From: CAWCUU01 sp963798855
GTDB lineage: Bacteria > Gemmatimonadota > Gemmatimonadetes > Longimicrobiales > RSA9
Length of the DNA stretch: 64,000 nucleotides
Assembly: GCA_963798855.1 (NCBI GenBank)
Contig: CAWCUU010000004.1
Span: 432,577 to 496,576 of the forward strand
Direction of reading: 5' to 3'
Below the pieces are notes generated by a model. The model saw only the letters and a program-made list of their open reading frames with translations, had not been told where the DNA came from and did not search any database. The translations under genes were made by a program, and so were the position numbers. Positions 1-9,204 of the stretch are shown piece by piece (positions within the stretch are counted from its first letter, which is position 1; each line of letters starts with the position of its first letter).

Positions 1-1102
1 GACGCCCTGATTCAACTGCAGCGTGTTGATATTGTATTGAGGAGCGGACCCTGGCCGCGTCATCCTCTGCAAGGCCCCGTAACCCGTCGACCCGCTGACC
101 CGCTTGCTGGTGGCGAGGTCCTCCGGCATGCATGTCCACCTGCAGGATGTCGGGCCAGCCGTTGTCGTCGAGATCGGCGATGTCGACGCCCATCCCCGCG
201 TAGCTCGTGTGCCCCAGCCATTCGGCGGCCCTGTCGGTGAAGGTGCCGTCCCCGTTGTTGATATAGAGCACGTCCTGGGAGCTGATGTCGTTCGACACGT
301 AGATGTCGGGCCAGCCATCCCGGTTCAGGTCCGCGACGGCGACCCCGAGCCCGTAGCCGAGCCGCCGGAGGATTCCCGCCCCTTCCGAGACGTCGGTGAA
401 CGTCCCATCCCCGTCGTTGTGGTAGAGCTGATCGAAGCCGGCTGGATCGGCCTTGTACGAGCCGAACATCGTCCGATCCGTCTCGACCTCGCGCGCGAAT
501 TCCTCCGGCGAGTTGTCGAGGACGTACAGGTCGAGGTAGCCATCGCGGTCGTAGTCGAGGAAGACCGCATGCGTGCTGAACCCGGTGTCGGCGACGCCGT
601 GCCTTGCCGCCGCTTCGGTGAAGGTGCCGTCGCCGTCGTTGATGAACAGCAGGTTCGTTCGGTCCTTCGCAGCGGACGACGGGATGCCGGACATGGAGAC
701 GTAGATGTCGAGGTAGCCGTCGCCGTTGACGTCGGCCATGCTGGCGCCGGTGGCCCAGCGGCCGGTCCCCACGCCCGCCGAGTTCGGTGACGTCCTCGAA
801 GCGGAAGTCGCCGCTTGTTCAGGTACAGCCGGCTCGAGACCATGTTGCCGGTGAGGTAAGATGTCCGGCAGGCCGTCGTTGTCGACGTCGCCGATGGCCA
901 CGCCCGCGCCGTTGTAGAAGAAGAAGTCGTTCTGGAAGCCGTGCGACGCGGTGGGCGTGAGCGTGTTCGCGAAGCTGATGCCGGTCCGCTCGGGGCTCAG
1001 CAGCCGGAACAGCGGAGCTCGCTCGCGCCCACCGCAGGCCGCCAGGCAGCTACTGGCCAGCAGCAGGGCGACGCACACCGGCCGTCTGGAACACACGTTC
1101 AT
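1..1102 (-). pseudogene. CRTAC1-like FG-GAP/VCBS lipoprotein, frameshifted, 3' end beyond window
   Basis: Exported FG-GAP/VCBS repeat protein of the CRTAC1 type; the function of bacterial members is unknown. The ATG at 1102 begins a lipoprotein signal ending in the lipobox LAAC (about residue 22). Repeated Ca-binding-like blades follow (GDVDNDGLPDI, ADLNRDGWPDI, IADLDDNGWPDI). The reading frame is broken by at least four apparent +1 insertions, near 866, 818, 780 and 130. After each one the family sequence resumes in another frame; for example, the PEDLATSKR segment typical of these proteins appears after the shift near 130. The C-terminal UnbV-type domain would lie beyond position 1. The breaks may be sequencing errors rather than decay, because the amino acid sequence between them is well conserved. 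Confidence 0.8.
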
Positions 1103-1305
1103 GGGCTCGACTCGGATCGAGGACCGGGCAGCATCTGCGCGGGGCGAGCGGCGTGAATGGACGTGGATGTCGGCAATCGGGTGAGGACGTCTCGCGGGGA
1201 GGGTACAGCACCGGTATTCCCTCGTCAAGCATGAGGATAGTGGGGATTCCCCCATCGTATCCTGCCGCCGGCGGGCCGACCCCTTGACAACCCTCGGTTC
1301 GTTGG

Positions 1306-1850
1306 CGCCCGTGCCCGGCCGGTCCCCTGACCCGCTTGTGCTTGCTACGAGACCCGCGCGCGGGCTTGAACCGGTCACACGCAGGCACGCAAGCGGGTCA
1401 CGCAAGCGGGCAGGGATGAAAAGCCGGGCACGAACGACCGCACACGCACGGGCACACGCACATGGGGAGGATCCCCTGGGCATCGAGGCCGGTCTGGCCA
1501 TTCCTCTGGCCCGTGGTCCGCGTCAGCTTTGGGACCGACCCGAGCCCGGGAGTTCAATCGCGAGGTTCGCCAGCTCCTGGACGACCTTCCGAGGGGACAC
1601 GCCGACTCTCGCGACAACCTGAAGCGCGCGGCCAAGTCCGTCACCCGGAACGTCGCCGAGGGGTCGCCCTGCCCCCCCGTGTGCGGGTGCGTGTGCCTGT
1701 GCGTCGGCCGTGCCCGGCCGTTCCCCCTGACCCCCTTGCGCTTGCGTAGCCCGTGCCCGTGCCCAGGGTTCTTGACGGAGTCGCAAGCGGGTCACGCAAG
1801 CGGGCACGAATGAAAACCCGGACGCGAACGACCGCACACGCACACGGGGC
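1306..1850. repeat. Nested direct and inverted repeats around a gene fragment
   Basis: Two imperfect direct copies of about 150 bp lie at 1306-1468 and 1705-1849. Both contain the sequence CAAGCGGGTCACGCAAGCGGG in part and end in a CGAACGACCGCACACGCAC block. Inside them, 1425-1470 and 1672-1718 are inverted relative to each other (CGGGCAC...CACACGCAC against its reverse complement). The inverted pair brackets the four-helix-bundle fragment at 1547-1666. The rest of 1103-2009 holds no convincing complete gene. The reading at 1853-1980 encodes about 42 residues ending in a stop and may be the tail of a lost gene. Confidence 0.6.
1547..1666 (+). pseudogene. Fragment of a four-helix-bundle (23S rRNA intervening-sequence type) protein
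   Basis: About 40 residues resemble the core of the TIGR02436 four-helix-bundle family: REVRQLLDDLPRGHA followed by LKRAAKSVTRNVAEGS. The family is normally about 120 residues. Here both the N-terminal helix and everything after NVAEG are missing, and the reading runs straight into repeat sequence at 1672. It is bracketed by inverted repeats, so it looks like the cargo of a decayed small element. The match is from memory of the family signature, so a profile search is needed for certainty. Confidence 0.55.
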
Positions 1851-2009
1851 GTAGCTCTGGTGCGGCGGTGGGGCGGGGTGCCGCTGGACACGGCTGGCCT
1901 GCAGGTGCTAGGCTACCGCCGGTTGTGGGCGGACTTCGCCGGGATGGGGACGCAAACGATCCTCGGGTATGTCCGGGAGTAGGCCGATCCACACAGACGG
2001 ACGCGCACC

Positions 2010-5000
2010 TTGAGAATTCGCCCCCAGCTCGCTGCCGCGCTGCTGCTCTGCTCGGGCGCCGCGGCCTGCCAACGCAAGCTGCCGGGCCCATCGTCCTCCG
2101 TATACCAGGAGGCGGTCGGCTCCTTCTACACCGGCCTGGCCGCGGTGCAGGTCGGCGAGAGCGGCGTAGCGGAAGCCGCGTTCCGGCGCGTCACCGAGCT
2201 CGTGCCGGAAGAGCCGGCCGCCTGGGCCGACCTCGGATTGGTCGCGCTCCAGCAGGAACAGCTCGACACGGCCGCGGCCCGACTCGAGCGAGCGCGCTCG
2301 CTGGCGCCGGAGAACGGCCGCATCGCGCTGCTCTCGGCGCTCGTCGCGCGCACGCGGGGAAATCTGGACGAAGCCACGAAGTACCTCCGGGACGCCGTGC
2401 GGCTGGACCCTCGGAACCTGCAGGCGCTGTATCTGCTCGCCCGGACGCTCGAGGAGGCGGGTGGCCCTGGGAGCACCGCGGAGGCGCAGCAGCAGCTGGA
2501 GCGGATCCTGGCGGTGCAGCCCGGTAACCTCGTGGCGCTCCTCGAGCGCGCCCGCCTGGCGGCGAGCGCCGGTGATCGTGCGACGCTCGCCCAGGCGCTC
2601 GACGCGATCCAGTCCCGCCTGGAGGTACCCTCCGCTTCGACCACGACACAGTTGCGGGCGGTCCGCGAGGCCGCGGCGGCCGGCGATTTCGTCCGCGCCG
2701 CGACGCAGACCGCCCTTCTCGAGACCGAGCTGGAGCCGTTGCCCGCCTACCAGGGAGACCGGGCCGCCGTCGTGATCTCGCCCGGGCGCTCGGATGTGGT
2801 GCTGACCCGCTTCGTCCGGCTGGCCACGCCGGTGCCCCGAGCGTCGCCGCCCGATACGGCGATCCGCTTCGTGGCGGAGCCGCTCGCCGGCCCGAGCGGG
2901 CCTCATGCGTGGCTCCAGGCGGTGTGGCTGAGCGATGCGACGCCGCTCGCCCTGCTCAGCGCGGACCGGCGGAGCCTCTGGGTCGCGAGCGAGTCCGAGC
3001 GCGCCCGGACCTATCCGTTCCCCGGCGGCGACTCCGGGATGCCATCGCCGAACGCCGTGGCGCCGCTCGACTACGACTACGATTTTCGCGTCGACCTCGC
3101 CCTCGCCGGCGGCGGCGGGCTGCGCCTCCTGCACCAGGATCCCGACGGCGGCTTCACCAATGCGACGGCCGGGGCGATTCCGACCGCTGTCGCGCGCGGC
3201 GCGTACGCCGGTGCCTGGGCCGTCGACCTCGACATGGACGGCGACCTCGACCTCGTGGTCGCGCGCGAGGCGGGGCCTCCCCTCCTGCTCACGAATCGCG
3301 GCGACGGGCGGTTCGAGCGGCGCCCGGGCTTCGAGGGCGTGAGCCGGCTTCGCCAGTTCGCCTGGGCCGACCTCGACGCCGACGGCGCGCCGGACGCCGT
3401 GCTGCTGGACGCCGCGGGACGGCTGCACGTGTTCCGCAACCGCCGCGGACAGCAGCCACAGTTCGGGCCGGTCCTCCTCCCGGACACGCTCGGCCCGATC
3501 CAGGCGCTGACCGTGGCGGATCTGGACAAGGACGCCATACTGGATCTCGTCCTGCTCCGCGATGACGGCACGCTCGGCCAGCTGTCGCTGAACGGGCCTC
3601 GAGCGACAGGTCGGGCGCTCGGCCGCTGGCCCGACTTCACCCCCGCCGGGGCGGACTCGACGCGACTCCTGGGCGGCGACCTCGACAACAACGGCGATCT
3701 CGACCTGGTGGCCTCGACGCCGGCGGGGAGCCGGGTGTGGCTCGCCGGCGCGGGCGGGCTGCGACCGCTTCCCCCGCTCGCCGACCGGGTCACCGACGTC
3801 GCCGATCTGGGCGGCAGCGGCCGGCTCGACCTGCTGGGCGCCTCCCCGCGCGGCACGGTCGTGTGGCTCGCGAACCGGGGTACGACCGACTACTACTCGA
3901 CCACCATCCGGCCGCGCGCGGCGAGCGCCACCGGCGACCGGCGCATCAACCCCTTCGGGATCGGCGGCGAGATCGAGCTTCGGGCCGGGCTGCTCTACCA
4001 GAAGCAGCTCATCACGTCCCCCACGGTGCATTTCGGGCTGGGCAGCCACGCGGACATCAACGTCGCGCGCATCATCTGGCCGAACGGCACCAGTCAGGCG
4101 GAGTTCGACCTCTCCGCGACCAACCAGTCGATGATGGCGCGTCAGCGCCTCAAGGGGTCCTGCCCCTGGGTGTTCGCGTTCGACGGCAGCGAGATGCGCT
4201 TCGTCACGGACTTCATCTGGCGGACCGCGCTCGGGCTGCGCATCAACGCGCAGGGGAAGACCACGGTGATCCACAGCGAGGACTGGGTGCGGATCCGCGG
4301 CGACCAGCTGGTCGCGCGGGACGGGTATTACGACATAAGGATCACGGCCGAGCTCTGGGAATCGCATTTCTTCGACCACGTCGAGCTCATGGCCGTGGAC
4401 CACCCGAAGGACACGAAGCTCTACGTGGACGAGCGCTTCAAGCTGCCGCCACCGCCGCTCGCGCTGTACCCCGTGGAGCCGCTCCATGCCGTGGCGGGCG
4501 CGTGGGACCAGGCGGGGCACGACGTGAGCGCCATCGTCCGCGACCGCGACGGACGCTACGTCGACAGCTTCCCGCTCGGGCCCTATCAGGGGATCGCCCG
4601 CGATCACTGGGTCGAGATCGCGCTCGGCGACGACGCACCGACCGACGGGCCGCTCTGGCTCGTCGCCTCGGGCTGGATCTATCCCACGGACGCCTCGATC
4701 AACGTCGCCATCAGCCAGGGCGGGCAGCCACAGCCGCACGGCATCCGGCTGGAGGTAGCCGACGGCCACGGCGGCTGGCGGGTCGCCGACCCCGATCTCG
4801 GCATGCCCTCGGGCAAGACGAAGACCATCCTCGTCGACCTGCAGCACCGGTTCCCGCCCGGCGCGCCGCGCCGTCTGCGGCTGCGCACGAATATGGAGAT
4901 CTACTGGGACCGGATCGCCTGGTCGGCCGGCCGGCCGGACACGCCGCTCCGCGTGCGCAGGCTGCTGCCCACGACGGCCGTGCTGCGCTACCGCGGCTTC

Positions 5001-5456
5001 TCCCGGGTCCACACCCGCCGGCGCAGCGAGCCCGAGGTCCCGGATTACGAGATCGCTGGCAGCGGACAGCGCTGGCGCGATCTGGTCGGCTACTACACGC
5101 GCTACGGGGACGTGCGGGCCTTGAACGAAAAGGCGGACGACCGGTACATTATCATGAACGCCGGCGATGAGTTACGCTTCCGCTTCCCCGCCCTCCCTCC
5201 GCCGGCCGCGGGCTGGACTCGCGATTTCGTGCTCGTCGGCGACGGCTGGGCCAAGGATGGAGACTACAATACGGGCTTTTCGAGGACGCTCCTCCCGCTG
5301 CCGTACCACGGGCTCTCCGACTACTCGCGCGCGCCCGGCCGGCTCGAGGACGATCCCGGTTACCGCCGTCACCCGCAGGACTGGACGCGCTACCAGACGC
5401 GCTACGTAGCGCCGCAGGCTTTCTATCGTGCCCTCGCCCCCGACCGCGGTCCGTGA
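2010..5456 (+). CDS. TPR + FG-GAP/VCBS + ASPIC/UnbV lipoprotein
   Basis: 1148-residue exported protein starting at a TTG codon. That start is chosen because it gives a clean lipoprotein signal ending GAAAC (Cys20). Residues about 30-230 are TPR-like repeats. About 330-640 are FG-GAP/VCBS blades with Asp-rich loops (DLDMDGDLDL, DLDNNGDLDL). About 650-700 match the ASPIC/UnbV module (FGLGSHADINVARIIWPNG). The remaining 450 residues are a beta-rich region I do not recognise. Its stop overlaps the next gene's start by 29 bp, so this and the two following genes form an operon. The function is unknown; a periplasmic or outer-membrane-anchored scaffold is an inference. Confidence 0.88.
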   Translation: MRIRPQLAAALLLCSGAAACQRKLPGPSSSVYQEAVGSFYTGLAAVQVGESGVAEAAFRRVTELVPEEPAAWADLGLVALQQEQLDTAAARLERARSLAPENGRIALLSALVARTRGNLDEATKYLRDAVRLDPRNLQALYLLARTLEEAGGPGSTAEAQQQLERILAVQPGNLVALLERARLAASAGDRATLAQALDAIQSRLEVPSASTTTQLRAVREAAAAGDFVRAATQTALLETELEPLPAYQGDRAAVVISPGRSDVVLTRFVRLATPVPRASPPDTAIRFVAEPLAGPSGPHAWLQAVWLSDATPLALLSADRRSLWVASESERARTYPFPGGDSGMPSPNAVAPLDYDYDFRVDLALAGGGGLRLLHQDPDGGFTNATAGAIPTAVARGAYAGAWAVDLDMDGDLDLVVAREAGPPLLLTNRGDGRFERRPGFEGVSRLRQFAWADLDADGAPDAVLLDAAGRLHVFRNRRGQQPQFGPVLLPDTLGPIQALTVADLDKDAILDLVLLRDDGTLGQLSLNGPRATGRALGRWPDFTPAGADSTRLLGGDLDNNGDLDLVASTPAGSRVWLAGAGGLRPLPPLADRVTDVADLGGSGRLDLLGASPRGTVVWLANRGTTDYYSTTIRPRAASATGDRRINPFGIGGEIELRAGLLYQKQLITSPTVHFGLGSHADINVARIIWPNGTSQAEFDLSATNQSMMARQRLKGSCPWVFAFDGSEMRFVTDFIWRTALGLRINAQGKTTVIHSEDWVRIRGDQLVARDGYYDIRITAELWESHFFDHVELMAVDHPKDTKLYVDERFKLPPPPLALYPVEPLHAVAGAWDQAGHDVSAIVRDRDGRYVDSFPLGPYQGIARDHWVEIALGDDAPTDGPLWLVASGWIYPTDASINVAISQGGQPQPHGIRLEVADGHGGWRVADPDLGMPSGKTKTILVDLQHRFPPGAPRRLRLRTNMEIYWDRIAWSAGRPDTPLRVRRLLPTTAVLRYRGFSRVHTRRRSEPEVPDYEIAGSGQRWRDLVGYYTRYGDVRALNEKADDRYIIMNAGDELRFRFPALPPPAAGWTRDFVLVGDGWAKDGDYNTGFSRTLLPLPYHGLSDYSRAPGRLEDDPGYRRHPQDWTRYQTRYVAPQAFYRALAPDRGP

Positions 5457-7275
5457 GTTCGGATCGGTGACGTCGCCGCCGGCGCCGCCGCGCCTCCGGC
5501 GTGCCCTGGTGAGCCTCGTCTTCTTCGCCCTGCTGCTGGCGCCGCTGCTGCTGCGACGCTTCGGGTCCGCTTCCGATGCGGCCGACGGCGGGCCGAGCCC
5601 CGCAGCGGCGATCGAACGTTACGGCTTCGCGCTGAGCGAGGTTTCCGCCGCGGCCGGCATCCACTTCGAGCACCAGGCCCCGATCCTCGATCCCAAGCTC
5701 GGGCCGATCATGCCGCTGGTGGCCTCGGTGGGCGCAGCCGTGTCGGTCGCCGACTTCGACCGCGACGGCTGGCCGGACATCTACGTGACCAACAGCGCGG
5801 CCGGCAGCCTCAACGCGCTCTACCGGAACCGCCACGACGGCACCTTCGTCGATGTGGCGCCGCGACTCGGCGTCGCGGATGTGAACCGGCCCGGGAGCGG
5901 CGCCTCGATGGGCGCGGTCTGGGGCGACTACGACAACGATGGCTACGAGGACCTCTTCCTGTACCGGTGGGGCCGCCCGGAGCTGTTCCACAACGAGGAG
6001 GGCGGCGGCTTCACGCGCGTGACCGAACGGGCCGGCCTGCCGGCCTGGCTCAACGCGAACACGGCGGTCTGGCTCGATTACGACCGGGACGGGCTGCTCG
6101 ATCTCTTCGTGGGTTGCTACTTCCCGGCCGAGGTCGACCTCTGGCGCCTGACGAGCACGCGGATCCTGCCGGAGAGCTTCGAGTACGCGCAGAACGGTGG
6201 CCGCAACTACCTGTTCCACAACCTGGGCCGCGGCCGCTTCGAGGACGTCGCGCCGGCGATGGGACTGACCAGCACGCGCTGGACGCTCGCCGCGGCCGCC
6301 GCGGACGTGAACGGCGATGGATACCCGGACCTCTTCGTGGCCAACGACTTCGGGTTCAACGAGCTGTACCTGAACGAGCGCGGCGGGCGCCTGCGCGAGG
6401 TGGGGCGGGCGGCGGATGTGAGCCGCGCCCCGAAGAGCGGCATGAACGCCTCCTTCGGCGACGTGCTCAACCGCGGCGAGTGGGCGGTCTTCGTGAGCAA
6501 CATCGCCGAGCCGGGCGTCCTCCTGCACGGCAACGATCTGTGGGTGCCCGCCGGCGACTCCGCCGCAGCGCCCCGCTACCGCAACCTCGCGGGCGCCAGC
6601 GGGCTGGAGGCGGCCGGCTGGAGCTACGCCGCTCAGTTCGGCGACCTGAACAACGACGGCTGGCTCGACCTCTACCAGGCCAACGGCTTCTTCTCCGGCG
6701 CCAAGCGGGACAGCTACTGGTACGACTACTCGAAGGTCACCAGCGGCAACCGCGGCATCATCGCCGACGCGCGCAACTGGCCGGCCCTGGGCGACCGCAG
6801 CCTCTCCGGCTACGAGCGCGACCGCGTGTGGGTCAACGACGGCACCGGCCGCTTCCGGGATGTGGGCGAGGCGGTCGGGGTCCGCGCGTCCCACGACGGT
6901 CGCGCCGTCGCCTTCGCCGACCTGTGGAACCGCGGCGTGCTGGACGTGGTGGTCGCCAACCAGCGCGGGCCACTCCTGCTCTACCGCAACACCGTCGCGC
7001 CGCAAAGCCACTGGATCGCCTTCGAGCTGCACGGCACCCGCAGCAACCGGAGCGCGATCGGGGCGGAGGTCCGCCTCTACTGGGCCGGCATGGAGCAGGC
7101 GCAACGGATCGACGGCGGGAGCGGCTTCGCCGCCCAGAACGACCGCCGCGTGCACTTCGGGCTCGGCCGCACCACGCGGGTCGACCGCGTCGTGATCCGC
7201 TGGCCTTCGGGTACGGCGCAGACGATCCCGTCGCCGGCGATCGACGCCCTTCACGTGATCACCGAGAGCCGATGA
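5428..7275 (+). CDS. CRTAC1/UnbV-family FG-GAP protein
   Basis: 615 residues from a GTG start, with a later GTG at 5467 as an alternative. An N-terminal hydrophobic segment (ALVSLVFFALLLAPLLL) acts as signal or anchor. It is followed by about six FG-GAP/VCBS blades (VADFDRDGWPDIYVTN, WGDYDNDGYEDLFLY, ADVNGDGYPDLFVAND). The C-terminal ASPIC/UnbV domain is clear: SHWIAFELHGTRSNRSAIG, then HFGLGRTTRVDRVVIRWPSG. UnbV is named from enediyne gene clusters, but no enediyne synthase is visible here. The last base pairs overlap the following membrane gene (ATGA overlap), indicating translational coupling. Confidence 0.92.
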   Translation: MPSPPTAVREFGSVTSPPAPPRLRRALVSLVFFALLLAPLLLRRFGSASDAADGGPSPAAAIERYGFALSEVSAAAGIHFEHQAPILDPKLGPIMPLVASVGAAVSVADFDRDGWPDIYVTNSAAGSLNALYRNRHDGTFVDVAPRLGVADVNRPGSGASMGAVWGDYDNDGYEDLFLYRWGRPELFHNEEGGGFTRVTERAGLPAWLNANTAVWLDYDRDGLLDLFVGCYFPAEVDLWRLTSTRILPESFEYAQNGGRNYLFHNLGRGRFEDVAPAMGLTSTRWTLAAAAADVNGDGYPDLFVANDFGFNELYLNERGGRLREVGRAADVSRAPKSGMNASFGDVLNRGEWAVFVSNIAEPGVLLHGNDLWVPAGDSAAAPRYRNLAGASGLEAAGWSYAAQFGDLNNDGWLDLYQANGFFSGAKRDSYWYDYSKVTSGNRGIIADARNWPALGDRSLSGYERDRVWVNDGTGRFRDVGEAVGVRASHDGRAVAFADLWNRGVLDVVVANQRGPLLLYRNTVAPQSHWIAFELHGTRSNRSAIGAEVRLYWAGMEQAQRIDGGSGFAAQNDRRVHFGLGRTTRVDRVVIRWPSGTAQTIPSPAIDALHVITESR

Positions 7276-8141
7276 AGTACGACCCGCGACTGACGGCGCC
7301 GATCCTCATCTCGCTGATCCTGATCGGCGCCCACTGGTCCTTCGGCATCCTCGGCGGCTACACCGCGATCGGCGTCGCGGTCGTCTCGGCGATCGTCACC
7401 GAGGTCGTGCTATCCCGCTTCCTCCTCGGCCGGCGCCGCTACCTCGCCAGCGCCTACATCTCGGGCATCAGCATCGCCATCCTCGTGCGTTCACCACTCC
7501 TGTGGCCGTACGCCCTGGGTGCGGTGCTCTCGATCATGTCGAAGTACGTGCTGCGGGTGAAGGGTCGCCACCTGTGGAACCCGTCCAACTTCGGTATCTG
7601 CGCCCTGCTCTTCCTCGCGCCCTTCGCCGTCGCGCCGCTCAGCGTGCAGTGGGGGAACAACCTGTGGCCGATGCTCGTCATCTGGATCGTGGGGCTGAAC
7701 GCGATCCGGCGCGCCGGCCGCGTCCACGTCACGCTGTCCTACGTGGCGTCGTTCTTCTTCTTCGCTTTCGTGCGCAGCCTGATCATCCACGGCTCCTTCA
7801 TCACCGAGATCGCGCCGATCACCGGGCCGATGTACCAGCTCTTCGCGCTGTTCATGGTCACCGACCCCAAGACCACCGTCGCCTCCAGGCGCGGCGCCAT
7901 GCTGGTCGCGTTCCTGGTCGCTTTCGTCGAGATGCTCCTGCGGCTGGCCGAGATCATCTACGCGCCCTTCTACGCCCTCTTCCTGGTGGGCCCGGCCGCG
8001 CTGCTCGTCGAGATGTGGTGGACCGGGCGCCAGCGACAGCGCGCCCCCGAGCCCGAGGTCGCCCCCGCGGGTCAGGCCCCTGGCGGGGGGCTCGCCGCCA
8101 CGTACCCGCAGCTCGCCAGTCGGACGCCCGAGACCTCGTAA
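7272..8141 (+). CDS. RnfD/NqrB-like (UnbU-like) membrane protein
   Basis: 289-residue polytopic inner-membrane protein of the NQR2/RnfD/RnfE family (PF03116). Recognisable motifs are LWNPSNFGI (about residues 101-109) and FMVTDPKTT (about 193-201), set among eight or more hydrophobic segments. Rnf/Nqr D subunits carry covalent FMN, but no other Rnf/Nqr subunit is present in the window, so it probably works with the two UnbV-type proteins upstream. In enediyne clusters, as I recall, UnbV is paired with a membrane protein UnbU of this family. The start overlaps the upstream stop by ATGA. The 3' end overlaps the convergent AhpD-like gene by 70 bp. Confidence 0.85.
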   Translation: MKYDPRLTAPILISLILIGAHWSFGILGGYTAIGVAVVSAIVTEVVLSRFLLGRRRYLASAYISGISIAILVRSPLLWPYALGAVLSIMSKYVLRVKGRHLWNPSNFGICALLFLAPFAVAPLSVQWGNNLWPMLVIWIVGLNAIRRAGRVHVTLSYVASFFFFAFVRSLIIHGSFITEIAPITGPMYQLFALFMVTDPKTTVASRRGAMLVAFLVAFVEMLLRLAEIIYAPFYALFLVGPAALLVEMWWTGRQRQRAPEPEVAPAGQAPGGGLAATYPQLASRTPETS

Positions 8142-8686
8142 GCCGCGGCGGGCATGTCGTGGACGCCGGTGGCATCGATCCAGGTGTTGTAGAACCTGAA
8201 GAGCGCGCAGACCATGAGGGCGTCGTAGATGGCCTCGTTGCTCCAGCCGGCGTCCGCGAGGGCGTCGAGGTCGGCCCGTGTGGTGGCGTTCGACTGTCGA
8301 TTCACCTTCTCGATGAACGCGAACAGCGCCTTCTCCCGGTCCGGGATGGGCGCGGTCCGGAAGTCGTCGAGCACGGCGTCGACGAGATCTCGATCGTTCA
8401 GCAGCGTCGCCGCGACCGCGGCGTGCGACCCGATTCAGAAAGGGCAGTCGTTCCGGCGGGACGTGAACGCCGCGATGAGCTCGCGCTGTCCCGGCGAGAG
8501 CGGCGAATCCCCACGCATCACGCCCTGCGTGAAGTGCTCGAGGTGACGCGTGACGTCGTACTTGTAGGCGAACAGGTGCATGATCTGGGGAACCGGGGCG
8601 CCGGCGGCCTTCATTGCCCGGATGATGTCACCGCGAGGCCCCGGGTCGTCGTGCTGCTCGACCTCGGGCAGGAACATGGGATCCAC
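8072..8686 (-). CDS. AhpD-like peroxidase-related protein, candidate selenoprotein (CxxU)
   Basis: Carboxymuconolactone decarboxylase/AhpD-fold protein, 204 residues if the TGA at 8437-8435 is read as selenocysteine. The upstream part ends RELIAAFTSRRNDCPF. After the TGA the same frame continues IGSHAAVAATLLNDRDL, exactly as family members continue after the second Cys of CxxC. The TGA therefore replaces only the catalytic, resolving-type cysteine, giving C-P-F-U. The frame then runs on through the conserved FYNTWIDATGVHDMPAAAY tail. I chose the GTG at 8686 because AGGAGGA sits 5 nt upstream; ATG 8677 is the alternative. No reading-frame shift is needed. The alternative is a simple TGC-to-TGA nonsense change or sequencing error. 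SelB and tRNA-Sec genes are not in this window. Confidence 0.75.
8408..8437 (-). promoter_or_regulatory. Candidate bacterial SECIS hairpin after in-frame TGA
   Basis: Downstream of the TGA (8437-8435) there are 11 nt, then a perfect 6-bp stem CGCCGC/GCGGCG closing a GGTC loop (8423-8408). The spacing and the GGUC loop resemble the E. coli fdhF SECIS as I remember it. Caution: the stem also encodes Ala-Ala-Val-Ala-Ala in GC-rich codons, so part of it could be coincidence. Confidence 0.5.
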
Positions 8687-9204
8687 GGGAGTCCTCCTCG
8701 GAGTTATCGATGGGGTGGCGACGGTCGGGCGGTGCGTCCGCGGCGCGCGGGATGGTGCGGCCCGCGTCCAGATCATACTACTGGCTCCCATTCCAGCTGT
8801 CGATGGCGACGTACGGGTTCGACACCACGACGTTTCCCCTACGGATACCGCCATCGTCGCCAGGACCGCGCCGCCGCTGCCTGCGGCCCGGGATCGAAAT
8901 CTGGAATTCGCCGGTGGCGCGAGCGACGCCATCCGGATTTCGACCGCGTGGCGAGACGAAAACGGTACGCGTCGTCGTCGCCAGATGACGGTTCCGAAAT
9001 AACGCTCGATCTCCGAGACGAATCCGGATCCCAATGTTAGCCAGTGCGTCCCGTTACCGGATTTCGCTCGCTTGCAGAGCGCCCGCCCTCCCGGCTGCGC
9101 TGGCAGAGCGCCGGACGCTGGCTGCTGCTGCGCTGCTGGATCGCCGGCCACGGCGGCCGCGTCCTCGATCTCGTATTGAAGACGGGTGGCCCCACGCCCG
9201 ACGC
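8687..9204. other. Intergenic stretch, no confident gene
   Basis: About 520 bp between the AhpD-like gene and the nitrilase-family gene, both on the minus strand. Around 8815-8870 the minus strand reads DDGGIRRGNVVVSNPY. This weakly echoes the DDGEIRTGNAMVLDPYG segment of the neighbouring hydrolase (near 9400-9445), so a decayed partial duplicate is possible. Nothing else is recognisable. Confidence 0.35.

Noticed and set aside
1908..5012. 1034-residue open frame on the minus strand
   Set aside because: It is the shadow of the TPR/FG-GAP gene on the plus strand. Its composition is Arg/Val/Glu/Pro-rich without any family motif, as expected from high-GC third positions.
5152..7254. 700-residue open frame on the minus strand
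   Set aside because: Antisense of the CRTAC1/UnbV gene. The plus strand has clear FG-GAP and UnbV motifs.
8435..8437. TGA as an ordinary stop of a 83-residue AhpD-like fragment
   Set aside because: The frame continues with conserved family sequence right after it, and the stop falls on one catalytic column. Nonsense decay remains possible but is not the preferred reading.
8815..8870. Partial duplicate of the nitrilase-family gene
   Set aside because: Only about 16 residues resemble the neighbour, too little to call a feature; noted in the intergenic entry.
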